DNA of 64,000 nucleotides from an uncultured Bacteroides sp. (GTDB lineage Bacteria > Bacteroidota > Bacteroidia > Bacteroidales > Bacteroidaceae). This document shows positions 34,892-45,093 of this stretch, one piece after another. Within the stretch, counting starts at the first letter, position 1. Every line of letters starts with the position of its first letter. The stretch spans positions 1-64,000 of the forward strand of contig CASEKR010000004.1 in NCBI GenBank assembly GCA_949288585.1, written 5' to 3'. A program made the translations under genes and the position numbers. Below the pieces are notes generated by a model. The model was not told the origin of the DNA, searched no databases, and saw only the letters and a list, made by a program, of their open reading frames with translations.

Positions 34892-36862
34892 TTAGCGGTT
34901 AGTAGGTTGGAGAACGGCTGCGAACCCGCCATTGCGTGCCATCCAGACGGCGACTCTGTCTCCTTTCTTCACTCCGTGGTATTCTTTCTTCTTGTAGTCC
35001 ATGGCCTGGCGGTTGGCATTGGGGCCGTCTTCAAAGAAGGTCAGGCGGTAGGAAGTACCTTCGGCCAGGAAGCTGAGGTCTAATTCGAAGAATCTTTCTT
35101 CCTTTTGGTTGTTGGTTATTCCGCCGATGTACCAGGTGTCTCCTTTACGCTTGGCGACGATGGCATACTCGCCCACCTTTGCGTGGAGGGCTCGGGTCTC
35201 GTCCCAGGTCTGGGGCACGGAGGCGATGAAGCGGGTGCAGTCTTCGTTGCGGTAGTAGAGGGTGGGGTTGTCTGCCAACATCTGGAGACCGCTCTCGAAG
35301 AGCACGAACAGGGCCATCTGGTAGGCGCGGGTGCCTATGCTGGCTGAGTTGGGACGGTTGGAACTGTAAACTTCGGGCTGCATACTGAGCATGGCTCCGG
35401 GCGTATAGTCCATGGGGCCGACGGCGTTGCGCATGAAGGGCAGGTAGACACTGTTGTCGGGACGGCATCCACCCATTTGTTCCATGCCGCGCACACCTTC
35501 GTAGGAGAGGACGTTGGGATACATATATTCCAATCCGGCGGGCTTGAAGGCACCGTGGAAGTCGACGAAGAGGTGGTGCTTGGCAGCTTCGCGGGCCACC
35601 CGTTCATAGTAGTTCACCATCCATTGGTCGCTGCGGTCCATGAAGTCTATCTTCAGGCCTTTAATGCCCCATTCTTCGAAGGTGGCGAAGAGGCCGGGGT
35701 AGTTTTCTACGGTCAGCCAGGTGAGCCAAAGGACGATGCCGACATTCTTCTCTTTGCCATAACGGATGAGTTCGTGCAGGTCTACGTCGGGGTTGGGCGT
35801 GAAGGGGTCGCGCGTGCTTTGGGCCCAGCCTTCGTCCATGACGATGTAGGGGATGCCGAACTTCGATGCGAAGTCTATGAAGTATTTGTAGGTTTCCAGG
35901 TTGCATCCGGCTTCAAAGTCCACGCCTTCTCCGTAGGGGGTCGCTCCGTTCCACCATTCCCACGAGGCCAGTCCAGGCTTTATCCACGAGGTATCTTCCA
36001 GGCGGCAAGGTTCGGCCAGTTGGCAAGTCAGGGTGTTTTCTATCAGTTCCCGGTCATCGTCGGCAATGACGAAGTAGCGCCACGGGAAGCTGCGTTTGCC
36101 TGAAGTCCGTGCGATGTAGTCGGCCTCTTTCAGGATTTTGAGGCTGCGGTCGCCGTCCTCGCCGAATGCCAAGGGCACTTTGGGGAAGGTGGAACGGATG
36201 TTTCCGTTTCCTTCGCTTTCCAGGAACATGGCCGGATAGTCATTGAGGGCGGACTCGCTGAGCAAGAGCTTGTAGCCCCGGCGCGTGTCTATCAGCAGGG
36301 GAAGCAGGGCCATTCTGGAGCCGGGTTGCCAGTCGTGGCTGTCTATGTGGGTGTATTCTTCTTCGTAGGCCGTCTTGAAGCCGCCTGGCTGTTGCATGTG
36401 TAGCAGGCAGGTGCCTGTCAGGTTGAAACGGAATGTCTCGTCCGTTACGTTGATGCTGTCCTTGAGGCTGGTGACGAAGCGGTGGGCCACTCCGTTGTCA
36501 AAAGCGCGGAACTCGACTGCATAGTTTCCTCTGAATTTCAGCAGCAGTTGGTTGTAGCGGTTGCTGATGGTGGAGTATTTCAGGGGGACGACGGGGGTAA
36601 GGGTTTCATTCACGTTCTTCTTTTGTGTGGCTTTGGCCAGGCGCGGTTTCTGTCCCAATGTCTGGTCGTCTAAGTTCATTTGGAGCGTGCACTGTCGCAG
36701 CAGGGTATCCGTTCCGCAGATGAGGTCGTAGCTGATGGCGTCGGACAGAGTGACGGCCAAGCGGATGTGTCCGTCCGGCGAACTCAGTTCGTAAGTCTTT
36801 TGCCCGAAGATGTACGTGGAGGAGCAGCACAGCAGGGCGAAAATCAAATGTTTCTTCTTCAT
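34892..36862 (-). CDS. GH97 alpha-glycosidase
   Basis: This 656-aa enzyme has signal peptide MKKKHLIFALLCCSSTYIFG. The family features are an N-terminal beta-supersandwich (SSPDGHIRLAVTLSD), a (beta/alpha)8 barrel with PYIVMDEGWA, and LKIDFMDRSDQWMVNYYERV. GH97 contains inverting alpha-glucosidases (SusB) and retaining alpha-galactosidases. The Asp in KIDFMDR is where I recall the nucleophile of the retaining group, so alpha-galactosidase is the better guess, but this is not certain. It lies 36 bp upstream of GH2 in transcription order and has a likely promoter of its own at 36931-36961. Confidence 0.85.
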   Translation of the reverse strand: MKKKHLIFALLCCSSTYIFGQKTYELSSPDGHIRLAVTLSDAISYDLICGTDTLLRQCTLQMNLDDQTLGQKPRLAKATQKKNVNETLTPVVPLKYSTISNRYNQLLLKFRGNYAVEFRAFDNGVAHRFVTSLKDSINVTDETFRFNLTGTCLLHMQQPGGFKTAYEEEYTHIDSHDWQPGSRMALLPLLIDTRRGYKLLLSESALNDYPAMFLESEGNGNIRSTFPKVPLAFGEDGDRSLKILKEADYIARTSGKRSFPWRYFVIADDDRELIENTLTCQLAEPCRLEDTSWIKPGLASWEWWNGATPYGEGVDFEAGCNLETYKYFIDFASKFGIPYIVMDEGWAQSTRDPFTPNPDVDLHELIRYGKEKNVGIVLWLTWLTVENYPGLFATFEEWGIKGLKIDFMDRSDQWMVNYYERVAREAAKHHLFVDFHGAFKPAGLEYMYPNVLSYEGVRGMEQMGGCRPDNSVYLPFMRNAVGPMDYTPGAMLSMQPEVYSSNRPNSASIGTRAYQMALFVLFESGLQMLADNPTLYYRNEDCTRFIASVPQTWDETRALHAKVGEYAIVAKRKGDTWYIGGITNNQKEERFFELDLSFLAEGTSYRLTFFEDGPNANRQAMDYKKKEYHGVKKGDRVAVWMARNGGFAAVLQPTNR

Positions 36863-36930
36863 GGGTTGTTGTTTATGTTTGAGTGAATAAATACTTCCGG
36901 ATGCTTTGTGAAGCAGCCTTTTCTTGGGCG

Positions 36931-36961
36931 TAAAGTTACAGCTTTAATTTCAAAGTGACAA
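36931..36961 (-). promoter_or_regulatory. Likely internal promoter ahead of GH97
   Basis: On the minus strand, TTGT (36961-36958) is followed after 19 bp by TAACTTTA (36938-36931), one base off the -7 consensus. It would give GH97 and GH2 independent transcription. Confidence 0.45.
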
Positions 36962-37051
36962 CCAGTTCTACGCGGCATCCGGCGGTTTCCGGTTGATAGA
37001 AACATGCTTCCCATCCGGAAGAGCCACGGCCATAGTCCGTCGTTATCGGGT

Positions 37052-38281
37052 TTATTCCGGCCGCTCGTCCGGGGTGACTTGCGTCATGACTACCGAACTG
37101 ACCATTTCGAGGGCAGTCCACGTCTTGCCGTCGCCAGGAGTGTCGGGCGTTGGCTTCTCCCATTCGTTGAAGGTCAGGTAGTCCGAGTTGTGCGTGTTCC
37201 AGGCGGCTTCGGCGTTGAACTTCATCCACTCGTAGTAGGTGATGGGCTTCCGGCTGGTGGTGTAAGTCGCTTCGTAGTCCCAAAGGTTGTTATCTTTGAC
37301 AAAGAGACCCATACCCCGGGCAAACTCCGATTGCCAGGTGCCGTCGCGGTGCCACTTGGACATGATGCCCTGGTCGGTGACCTTGTTGTGCATCACGTAT
37401 TCGATGCTTTTCTGCGCGTCGGTCAGGTAATAGCTTTCGCCGGTGATGCGGTGCAGGGCGTTGGCGGCTTCGATGAAGGCGCCGACGTTGTAGACGTTAT
37501 AAGAGTGGGTCAGCGTACCTTCTTTGCTGATGTTCTCGTCGATGGAGCCGTCGGGCTGGCGCAGTGTGTTGTAAATCCAATTGTAGATATCGATGGCTTG
37601 TTCTTTGTATATTTCGTCCCCGGTGGCTTCATAGAGGTAGCAGGCCATGGATACGGCCGGGTTGTTGCTCAGGCCGGATTTGTTGCCTTCTTCCACGCTC
37701 CACCATAGGCCGCCGCCCAGTTGCGTGTCGTAGGCGCGGTTGTAGAGAAATTCCCAGTCCCACTTGGCCTGCTCCAGGAAGCGTTCCTCGCCCGTGATTT
37801 GGTAGCCCCGGATGAAGGCCAGCCCTGCCCAAAGCAGGTCGTCGGTATAGTCGTTCCAAGTCCAGTCATAGATGAGTCCGGTGGCCGAGTTCTTCTCATG
37901 TTCGCGGAAGGCATCCAGCAGGTCGGTGATGAACGGTTTCAGCGATTCGTCTTCCCGGCAGTAGTAGCGGTCTTCCACCATCAGAATGATGAGCGCCTGG
38001 TTCCAGAAGTAGGCGTAGTTGTTGGAACCTTGCATGTCGCGGTAGAAAGTAAGGCTCTTTTCGCCGTAATTTTCCAGCAGGAAAGCCTTGTTGTAATAGT
38101 AGTACGAACTGTCGGCAATGCTGGCCGGGATTTCATCATCGGGTTCTGGATCTGGTTCTGGGTCGGGATCTGGTTTCGGCTCTTCAATGGGCGGTTTCTC
38201 TTCCGTAGGATCGTCGCTGCTGCACGAAGCGGGCACGATGGCCAGCAGAAAGAAGAATAGTAAGTATTTGAGGTATGTCAT
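37052..38281 (-). CDS. GH76 endo-alpha-1,6-mannanase lipoprotein, likely surface-exposed
   Basis: This 409-aa lipoprotein has lipobox VPASC (Cys20) followed by SSDDP and an acidic proline linker (PDPDPEPDPEPDDE). This resembles the surface-export signals of Bacteroidetes lipoproteins. The (alpha/alpha)6-barrel family GH76 is recognised from YDWTWNDYTDDLLWAGLAF, with the catalytic Asp-Asp pair, and from GGGLWWSVEE. It would cut the alpha-1,6-mannan backbone at the cell surface into pieces that SusC/SusD can import. It sits directly downstream of the SGBP gene. Confidence 0.88.
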   Translation of the reverse strand: MTYLKYLLFFFLLAIVPASCSSDDPTEEKPPIEEPKPDPDPEPDPEPDDEIPASIADSSYYYYNKAFLLENYGEKSLTFYRDMQGSNNYAYFWNQALIILMVEDRYYCREDESLKPFITDLLDAFREHEKNSATGLIYDWTWNDYTDDLLWAGLAFIRGYQITGEERFLEQAKWDWEFLYNRAYDTQLGGGLWWSVEEGNKSGLSNNPAVSMACYLYEATGDEIYKEQAIDIYNWIYNTLRQPDGSIDENISKEGTLTHSYNVYNVGAFIEAANALHRITGESYYLTDAQKSIEYVMHNKVTDQGIMSKWHRDGTWQSEFARGMGLFVKDNNLWDYEATYTTSRKPITYYEWMKFNAEAAWNTHNSDYLTFNEWEKPTPDTPGDGKTWTALEMVSSVVMTQVTPDERPE

Positions 38282-38349
38282 AGTCTCGTTTTTTGAGAAA
38301 GGGACGCGCCAAAGGGAAGGCGCGCCCCCATGTTCAAACTGTTTTTAGA

Positions 38350-39765
38350 TTAGTTGTTCAAGCCATAGGCATAGAGTTCTGCGATGCAAGCCAGGCCTTC
38401 GCTACGGTAGCTCTCGGTCACAAGGATGACGATGTAGCGTCCCGTGGCGGGCATCACGCCGAAGGTCTGTGCGCCGTTCTCCTGGGCCAGGTTGAAACGT
38501 CCGATGCCCTCTCCCCAGCTTTGGGAGACGCTGTTCTTGTCTTGCTCGTAGCTCTCGACGAAGGAATCGGGGTCGTTGGTGACGTAGAATTTGCCACCTT
38601 TTGTGTAGAAGCTGTTCTCACGTTGCATCAGTGCGAACTGCGTGAAGGTGTGCTCGCTCTGCGTGTCGACGATGAGCAGGTGGGGCAGCGGCGGGTTGGC
38701 ACCTTCTCCTTGCCATTGGGTGTGCCAGTAGGTACCGGTGTTCCCGTCTATCATGTGGGGAGCACGGCCGTTGTTGCCGTTACTCTCGCCAGTCGGTTCT
38801 TCTGTGCTGAAGTAATACATACTCCAGTTGCTGCGGTCGAGTTCCTCGCCCATGATACGGAAGGCCATCGGATAGGTGCCGTTGGAGGCCGAGATTTCAA
38901 ACAAGGAAGTGTTGGCAATCTCCACAGGCAACATGTAGTCGCCCGGTTGCAGGCTGCCGCCTTCTACGGTGATGGTCATGTCGGCATTGGTAGTGCCAGA
39001 GGCTAATTGTAGAGACGCGGGGAAGTCATACAGACCTTCGGGGACAAGTTGGAATACCGTGCCGTTCTGGCTGTTGTAATTGTCAACGTATGTTTGGCTT
39101 ATGCCCAAACCAAGGTCAATGTTCCATTGGTTGTCGGTGCTGAGGCCCAAAGTTACATTCTCTGTAATGTCTGAAACGCGGCCATACGTGTACTGCTTGA
39201 CATTAATGGAGGTGTTGCTGAATCCGATAGTCGGTGTGATGACTTCTGTCACTTGTAAGAATAGTTCGTCGCGGTTAGCATTGATGGAGTCAGTTTCACT
39301 GGTTACGTGCAGGGGCAATACCCAGTGCGCGTCCGCATCGCCGTTCTCCATGGCTGTTTTCACTTGGTCGGGGTCAATGGCGACGTTTACTATTTTGTAT
39401 TCCTCGCCTGCTTCGAAGAGCAACTCCGGCTGGTCGATGGTGTAGGACGCAGCGGGCAATACCTGGTAGTTTACGCCTTCCAGGTTGCTATATTCGACCT
39501 CTACTTCTTCTTGGGACAAAACTTCTACTTTCGCACTGGCATTGGTAGATGGGTCGCTTCCTCCTTTGACTATGGAGAGCGCATAGAGATTGGCTTCGTT
39601 GGTGTCATACAGTACTTGTGACTGTTTGCCATACACGTCCAGGTACAATATTTTATGGAACCTTTCGGGAATCTGGCCTTCCAGATCCAAGTCTCCGCTA
39701 TCGCAGGCGGCTGTCATGCCGAGCAGCGCACATGCAAACAAGGGGAAGTATAGTTTGTTTTTCAT
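38350..39765 (-). CDS. DUF1735/F5-8C surface glycan-binding lipoprotein (SGBP)
   Basis: This 471-aa lipoprotein has lipobox MTAAC (Cys21) followed by DSGDLDLEG, an acidic stretch typical of surface-exposed lipoproteins. The N-terminal half carries DUF1735-like beta-sandwich sequence, and the C-terminal about 150 residues form a discoidin-like domain (TQFALMQRENSFYTKGG, GRYIVILVTESYR). Position immediately after SusD is the usual one for a surface glycan-binding protein. No catalytic motif is seen. Confidence 0.85.
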   Translation of the reverse strand: MKNKLYFPLFACALLGMTAACDSGDLDLEGQIPERFHKILYLDVYGKQSQVLYDTNEANLYALSIVKGGSDPSTNASAKVEVLSQEEVEVEYSNLEGVNYQVLPAASYTIDQPELLFEAGEEYKIVNVAIDPDQVKTAMENGDADAHWVLPLHVTSETDSINANRDELFLQVTEVITPTIGFSNTSINVKQYTYGRVSDITENVTLGLSTDNQWNIDLGLGISQTYVDNYNSQNGTVFQLVPEGLYDFPASLQLASGTTNADMTITVEGGSLQPGDYMLPVEIANTSLFEISASNGTYPMAFRIMGEELDRSNWSMYYFSTEEPTGESNGNNGRAPHMIDGNTGTYWHTQWQGEGANPPLPHLLIVDTQSEHTFTQFALMQRENSFYTKGGKFYVTNDPDSFVESYEQDKNSVSQSWGEGIGRFNLAQENGAQTFGVMPATGRYIVILVTESYRSEGLACIAELYAYGLNN

Positions 39766-39792
39766 CTTCTTATTGTTTTTACTGCTGGTTGA

Positions 39793-41727
39793 TTAATAAC
39801 CCGGTGCTTGGAGCAGTCGCGGGTTGTTGTAGATTTCGTTAGAGGCTATGGGCCATAAGTACATGCTGGTCGCCCATTGGAACTGCTGGTTGACCACTGC
39901 GCGTTGGTTCAGCGCTTCGAAAGACGGGCTTACTCCCGCGCCTTCCACGTTCAGGCCTTCGCGCATGTTGGCGCCCATCGTTTCGGGAGCGGTCATCCAG
40001 CGGCGCACGTCGTAGAAGCGGTGTCCCTCGCCCCACAGTTCCACAAAGCGTTCGTTGCGTACCCAGTCCATCATCGTCATGTCGTCCGTAATGTCGGCTT
40101 CTGTCAGTTCGGGGATACCGGCGCGTCGGCGGATGGGGTTCAAGTATTGGATAGCTTCTGCATTCCGTCCTAAGGCTGCGTAGCATTCGGCCACGTTCAG
40201 GTAAAGTTCAGCCAGGCGGATGATGGGCATCGGGTAGTTAGTGCGGTTGTCTCCGCCGTTGGAACTGTTAATCTGGATATTCGGGCTGCAGTATTTCTTG
40301 CAGAAGTATCCGGTGACGGTATAGTCTCTGTTGAACAGGTCGGGGTTGTAGCCTTGCTGGTTGCCGTCGCGCAAGTTGACTCTTAACGGCTGGCCGTCTT
40401 TTATCAGCGGAGAATAGTCGTCGCCGTCGAAGGACATGGCGGCATAGAAGCGGGGTTCCCTGTTTACGTTCAGTTTGATGACTTCCGGGCGGTCGCTGAT
40501 GTTGGCCGAAGTCAGCCATTGGGATTTGTCCGAGAAGTTGGGGTCTTGTTCGGGCAGTTTCCCGTCTTTGGTGTAAAAGTGTTCCACCGTGTACAAGGTG
40601 GGGTTGATGGCGCACCATCCTTCGGACCACTGGTTGTTGTACTGCACGATGCGTTTGGGCCAGCAGGCAAAGTTGTTCCGGTTGCGGTCGCCTTGCATGA
40701 ATACGCCCCAGATGATTTCCCGGTTGCCGCCGTTTTCGAACGAGTTCAAGATAGTGCGCAGCATCAGCACGCGTTCGGCAAATTCTTTTCCTTCGGGAGT
40801 TGTCGTATCCACGCCGGGGATGTAGGGCAGGTCGACGCCATACAAGGTTTGTATATCGTCGTCCATGTCTATCAGTTTGCGTTCGCCTTCGTTCTCAGCA
40901 TATTGCAGTGCTTCCAGGTTGGCTTGCAGGGCGCGTTCCCACTTGGTCGGGTCGTAAGTATGGCTTACCAATTCCGTGCCGTAGCCCGGAGTTTCATAGT
41001 TGCTGTTCCTCCAGTCGTTATACGGGAACTTGCCGTTCCACAGGTCGGAAGCTGCATACAGCAATACTCTTCCCTTGATAGCTTTGGCGATAGTTGAGGT
41101 GGCACGCCCCCAGTCTCCGGAACCTCTGGCAGCGGGCAAGTCGGCGGCTGCTTGGTCCAGATAGTTTACGATGTAGTCGACCACGTAGTCGAAGTGCGAG
41201 CGTCCAGGAAAGTCTTCGGGCATGGTCGATTGCGGTACACGGTAATCAACAATAGGTATAGGGCCGTACATTTCCAGCAAGCGGAAGTGGTAGAATGCCT
41301 TCAGAAACTTGGCTTCCGCTCTCCAGGCGGCCATGTCTTCTTCGGTGGCGCCATTGGGATGGGCTGTGGCCAAAATGTTTTCGAACATGTGGCAGTGTCC
41401 GATGCAGTTGTACAAGTTATCCCAATAGCCGCCTGCATTGGTAGATGAATACAGGTTCCAAGCTGTTTGCTGGCATTCATGGTTCCATAAGGGGGGCAAC
41501 ACGTATTCGTCAGTGGAATTTTCATAGGTGGCATAAGGGAATGGAGCGGTGCTTTCAACAGCTTGGTAGCAGCTATTGATAAATCCTTCGACATCCGATG
41601 CGTCTTTCATCGTGTCGGCGGTGGTGGCCTGTTCGGGCGGCACTACGTCCAAGTAGTCGCACGAAGCCAGTATGCTTAGCGGCAGGAGGCTGCCGACAAA
41701 GAGCTTTTTGATAGTAGTAGGTTTCAT
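39793..41727 (-). CDS. susD: SusD/RagB-family nutrient-binding outer membrane lipoprotein
   Basis: The protein has 644 residues, with lipobox SILASC (Cys23) followed by DYLDVVPPEQ, the hallmark SusD start. The TPR-rich fold is indicated by LAELYLNVAECYAALGRNAE and, at the C-terminus, by NERFVELWGEGHRFYDVRRW. It forms the lid over the adjacent SusC transporter and binds the oligosaccharide at the cell surface. The spacing to SusC is 20 bp. Confidence 0.95.
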   Translation of the reverse strand: MKPTTIKKLFVGSLLPLSILASCDYLDVVPPEQATTADTMKDASDVEGFINSCYQAVESTAPFPYATYENSTDEYVLPPLWNHECQQTAWNLYSSTNAGGYWDNLYNCIGHCHMFENILATAHPNGATEEDMAAWRAEAKFLKAFYHFRLLEMYGPIPIVDYRVPQSTMPEDFPGRSHFDYVVDYIVNYLDQAAADLPAARGSGDWGRATSTIAKAIKGRVLLYAASDLWNGKFPYNDWRNSNYETPGYGTELVSHTYDPTKWERALQANLEALQYAENEGERKLIDMDDDIQTLYGVDLPYIPGVDTTTPEGKEFAERVLMLRTILNSFENGGNREIIWGVFMQGDRNRNNFACWPKRIVQYNNQWSEGWCAINPTLYTVEHFYTKDGKLPEQDPNFSDKSQWLTSANISDRPEVIKLNVNREPRFYAAMSFDGDDYSPLIKDGQPLRVNLRDGNQQGYNPDLFNRDYTVTGYFCKKYCSPNIQINSSNGGDNRTNYPMPIIRLAELYLNVAECYAALGRNAEAIQYLNPIRRRAGIPELTEADITDDMTMMDWVRNERFVELWGEGHRFYDVRRWMTAPETMGANMREGLNVEGAGVSPSFEALNQRAVVNQQFQWATSMYLWPIASNEIYNNPRLLQAPGY

Positions 41728-41747
41728 ATATTGTCTTTTATAAGGTT

Positions 41748-44700
41748 TTAGAAATTAAGTTGCACGCCTATGTTGAAAGTGCGTTGCAAAGGATAAGCAT
41801 TCCAGCTAAGTTCAGGATCCCACAGTTTGAAGGGACTCCAGACGGCCAAGTTGTCGCCGCTAAGGTACACGCGGCAGTAGGGGAATGAATAACCGACTTC
41901 CAGCGTTTTGAAGCGGATAAAGTTGCCGTTGCGGAGCCAGTGGCTGCTGGCCTGGTTGTTGTTGGCGATGTCAGAGTCTACCAAGCCCAAGCGGGGGAAG
42001 GCAGCATTGGGGTCGGGGTCTTCTACCGACCAGTGGTTGTCAGCAATCCATTTCATGACATTCTCGTTCTTGGTGCCGAAGGCGGTCATTGCCCCGTTAA
42101 TCATGATTTTGCGCTGTGCGGAGCCGTTGAAGAATACGCCGAAGTCGAACTTCTTGTAGACTAAGTTCAGGCCAATGCCGTATTGAATGCGTGGCGTCGT
42201 GCCGAAAGGAGACAGCATGACTTGGTCGTCGCTGTTGATGGTGCCGTCGCCGTTGATGTCACGGTACTTGATGTCGCCCGGGCGAACCTGGCTGCCCAAG
42301 CCCGTCTGGTCGGCATGGTTGTCGATGTCGGCTTGGTCTTTGAAGTAACCTTCGGCCACGTAACCCCAGGAGTTGCTGAGAGGCTGTCCGATTTTACGTT
42401 TCCAAGATGCTTCGTAGTTGGGCTCGTCGTAGTAGACATACTCGTTTTTGTTGTAAGTGAAGTTGCCCCGCAGTTCCATCACCAAGTCTTTGATGACTTC
42501 CTTGTGCCAATTGACGCTGAACTCCACTCCTCGGTTGTCTACCTTACCGATGTTGCTCCACGGACGAGTGCCCCAGTAGCCGAGCATGTTGGGCCAAGAG
42601 CCGCGTGACATCAGGATGCGGTGACGATGGTCGTAGAAGTAGTCGAAGGTGATGTTCAACTGGTTGAACAGTTCTAAGTCCACGCCAATGTCTAACTTGT
42701 TGACGCGTTCCCAACTGGCACCTTCTACGGCGAATGTGTTGAAGCCGGGGCCGGTAGCATAGTTTTCGCCTTGGTAACCGGTGTGGAAGCCGCCGCCGCT
42801 TAGGATGATATTGTCCACGTAGAGGTAGTGACCGGGGGTATCGTCCATTTGGTCGCTGCCAACTACACCGTAAGAACCACGGATTTTGAAGTAGTTGACA
42901 TAGTTTTTCAGCGGTTTCCAGAAGTTTTCTTCACTGACTGTCCAACCCAATGACATGGCGGGGAAGAACTCGAAGCGGTCTCCTTTGGCCAGGCGCTCGG
43001 AACCGTTGTAACCGAAGTTGAATTCTACGAGATATTTGTGCTTGTAGTCATAGGTGAAGCGTCCGGAGAAACCTTGCAGGCGGTTGGGGCGGATGCTTTC
43101 GCGCTTCTCGCGTTGCATGTACATCAACATACCGGACACGTTGTGGTCACCGAAAGAGCGGCTGTAGTCCAAGCGGGCATCGAAATAGAACTCGCTGTTG
43201 GAAGAATAGCCGTTGTTGGTTTCTGTGATGTAGTCCGTACCGGAGTCTGTGAGGCGTTCCAATTCAAAGTTATTGGGGTCGTCTGCGCTCCAGGTGTCTT
43301 TAATCATGCGGTAGTAATACGGTTCGATGCTTCGGTTGAAGTTAGACGATGACCAGTTCTTGAAGTTGACCAAGGCTGTTACCTTTAATCCCTTGGTGAT
43401 GAAATCCAGTTTCTGCTCGATGTCTAAGGTCGTGTTCAGCGTGTTGTAGTTTTCTTCCTTGTACGAGCTGAGCATATAGGCATAAGGGTTCGTGTAAGTC
43501 TCATTGCCGGAGAGGACATCATTACCGAAACGAATGTGGGTATCGTCCGGTTGGGCCGGATAGGTGGCAGGGAACAGGACGGGTGCCACGCCGCGCGCAT
43601 AGCCGAAGAGGTCGCTGGTAGAGTAGTTGGGTCCTTTCAGCTTACCAATTTGCGCGTTCATGCGCAGTCCGATCTTCGTAGACGAAGTCAAGTTGTATTT
43701 CAGGTTGTTCTGGAAAATATAGTTCCAGCGGTCGATGTTGTTGTCGTAGGAGTATGTCTTGGGTACGTCCAGCATACCGGTGTCATGGTTGGTCTGGATG
43801 CTCATGTAGTACGTGATTTTGGAACCGCCGCCCGAAACGTTCACATTGGCGCGCTCGTTCCAGGTGTAGTCTTTGAACATCACGTCTTGCCAGTCTACGT
43901 CCGGATAGCGGTAGGGATACTTATGGCTGCGCGTCAGGTCGATGTCTTCCTGGGTGTAGCGGGCATTGCCACCTCGTGCCAAAGAGGCTTCGTTGTAGAT
44001 TTCCATCCAGCGGCCGCCGTCCACGTATTCCACCATGTTGACCGGTTGGGTCAGTGAGGCTTCTACCGTGACGTTCACCTTGGCGCGCTGGTTGATTTCA
44101 CCGTCTTTGGTGGTAATCAGCATAACGCCGTTGGCACCTCGCGCACCATAGATGGCCGTGGCCGAGGCATCTTTCAGTACGGAGAAGCTGGCGATGGTTT
44201 CATAGGGAATGCGGTCGAGGTCGCCGGCCGAGATTTCTACGCCGTCCAGCAAGATAAGAGGCGTGGCCACGCCGCCGAAGGTGCTGATGCCTCGGATGTA
44301 GAAGGAAGACGTAGAACCGGGTTCGCCGCTGTTGGCGAAGGACATCACACCGGCCAGTTTGCCGGCAATGCTGTTGGTCAACGAAGAACTGGGAGCTTTC
44401 AGCATGGCGCCTTCCACCGAAGTGATGGCACCCGTCACCGAAATTTTCTTCTGTGTACCGGCACCGACAACTACGACTTCACTCAGCATTTCGTTATCGC
44501 TCACCAAGCGCACGTTTAGTTCGCCTTGGTCAGTCACGTAGAAACTTTGAGGCTTGTAGCCGATGTAGGTAATCTCTACAGTCAGGCTTTCCCCTGCCGG
44601 AATAGATAAGGCGAAGTGTCCGTCCATATCACTGATGACGCCTGTCTGCGAATCTTTGATTTTGATGCTGGCGCCGATAATCGGTGTCCCGTCTGCATCG

Positions 44701-44909
44701 TCAACAATGGTTCCAACCAAGGTACGTGTCCGCTTGCTTTGTTGGGCATCTTGGTTTTCGGGGCTTTCTGTTGTGGCGGCAATGATTGCCTGGTTCTCTG
44801 CCGATACAAAATGTTCGGCCATGCTTGGCATTGGATAAGCCAATAAGCACAGTAGCGGGTATTTCAGCCACCATGCTTTCTTGAAACGATGTTCATTTTC
44901 CATGCTCAT
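41748..44909 (-). CDS. susC: SusC/RagA-family TonB-dependent outer membrane transporter
   Basis: This 1053-aa TonB-dependent barrel has an N-terminal signal region and a carboxypeptidase-regulatory-like domain (TLVGTIVDDADGTPIIGASI). A plug domain follows (TGAITSVEGAMLKAPSSSL, then LILLDGVEI and ATAIYGARGANGVMLITTK), and then a 22-stranded barrel ending in FNIGVQLNF with the terminal Phe typical of outer membrane proteins. It imports mannan oligosaccharides captured by SusD. ATG 44903 is an alternative start. The leader region 44910-45093 contains a strong hairpin and may hold a separate promoter. Confidence 0.95.
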   Translation of the reverse strand: MSMENEHRFKKAWWLKYPLLCLLAYPMPSMAEHFVSAENQAIIAATTESPENQDAQQSKRTRTLVGTIVDDADGTPIIGASIKIKDSQTGVISDMDGHFALSIPAGESLTVEITYIGYKPQSFYVTDQGELNVRLVSDNEMLSEVVVVGAGTQKKISVTGAITSVEGAMLKAPSSSLTNSIAGKLAGVMSFANSGEPGSTSSFYIRGISTFGGVATPLILLDGVEISAGDLDRIPYETIASFSVLKDASATAIYGARGANGVMLITTKDGEINQRAKVNVTVEASLTQPVNMVEYVDGGRWMEIYNEASLARGGNARYTQEDIDLTRSHKYPYRYPDVDWQDVMFKDYTWNERANVNVSGGGSKITYYMSIQTNHDTGMLDVPKTYSYDNNIDRWNYIFQNNLKYNLTSSTKIGLRMNAQIGKLKGPNYSTSDLFGYARGVAPVLFPATYPAQPDDTHIRFGNDVLSGNETYTNPYAYMLSSYKEENYNTLNTTLDIEQKLDFITKGLKVTALVNFKNWSSSNFNRSIEPYYYRMIKDTWSADDPNNFELERLTDSGTDYITETNNGYSSNSEFYFDARLDYSRSFGDHNVSGMLMYMQREKRESIRPNRLQGFSGRFTYDYKHKYLVEFNFGYNGSERLAKGDRFEFFPAMSLGWTVSEENFWKPLKNYVNYFKIRGSYGVVGSDQMDDTPGHYLYVDNIILSGGGFHTGYQGENYATGPGFNTFAVEGASWERVNKLDIGVDLELFNQLNITFDYFYDHRHRILMSRGSWPNMLGYWGTRPWSNIGKVDNRGVEFSVNWHKEVIKDLVMELRGNFTYNKNEYVYYDEPNYEASWKRKIGQPLSNSWGYVAEGYFKDQADIDNHADQTGLGSQVRPGDIKYRDINGDGTINSDDQVMLSPFGTTPRIQYGIGLNLVYKKFDFGVFFNGSAQRKIMINGAMTAFGTKNENVMKWIADNHWSVEDPDPNAAFPRLGLVDSDIANNNQASSHWLRNGNFIRFKTLEVGYSFPYCRVYLSGDNLAVWSPFKLWDPELSWNAYPLQRTFNIGVQLNF

Positions 44910-45014
44910 TAGAGTTTGTTTTTAAAGTGTTTGAAATAGTTTGGGTAACAAATCTTCTTTCTTTATTTTAAATTGTAGTTTTATTGCAAAAAGTATTTGT
45001 GTGTGTAGAATTTA

Positions 45015-45057
45015 ACATCCTGTTCCATCGGACAACGGCTGCGGTGGAGCAGGATGT
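45015..45057 (-). terminator. Hairpin between the SGNH hydrolase and SusC genes
   Basis: The 13-bp arms at 45015-45027 and 45045-45057 pair with one G-U. On the minus strand it follows the SGNH stop and precedes an AT-rich leader with a near-match -7 box (TACTTTTTG, about 44990). It may terminate the upstream genes or attenuate into SusC. Confidence 0.5.
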
Positions 45058-45093
45058 CGGTGCCGTGGCGGGCGCTTGCGGGCGTCTCCGCCT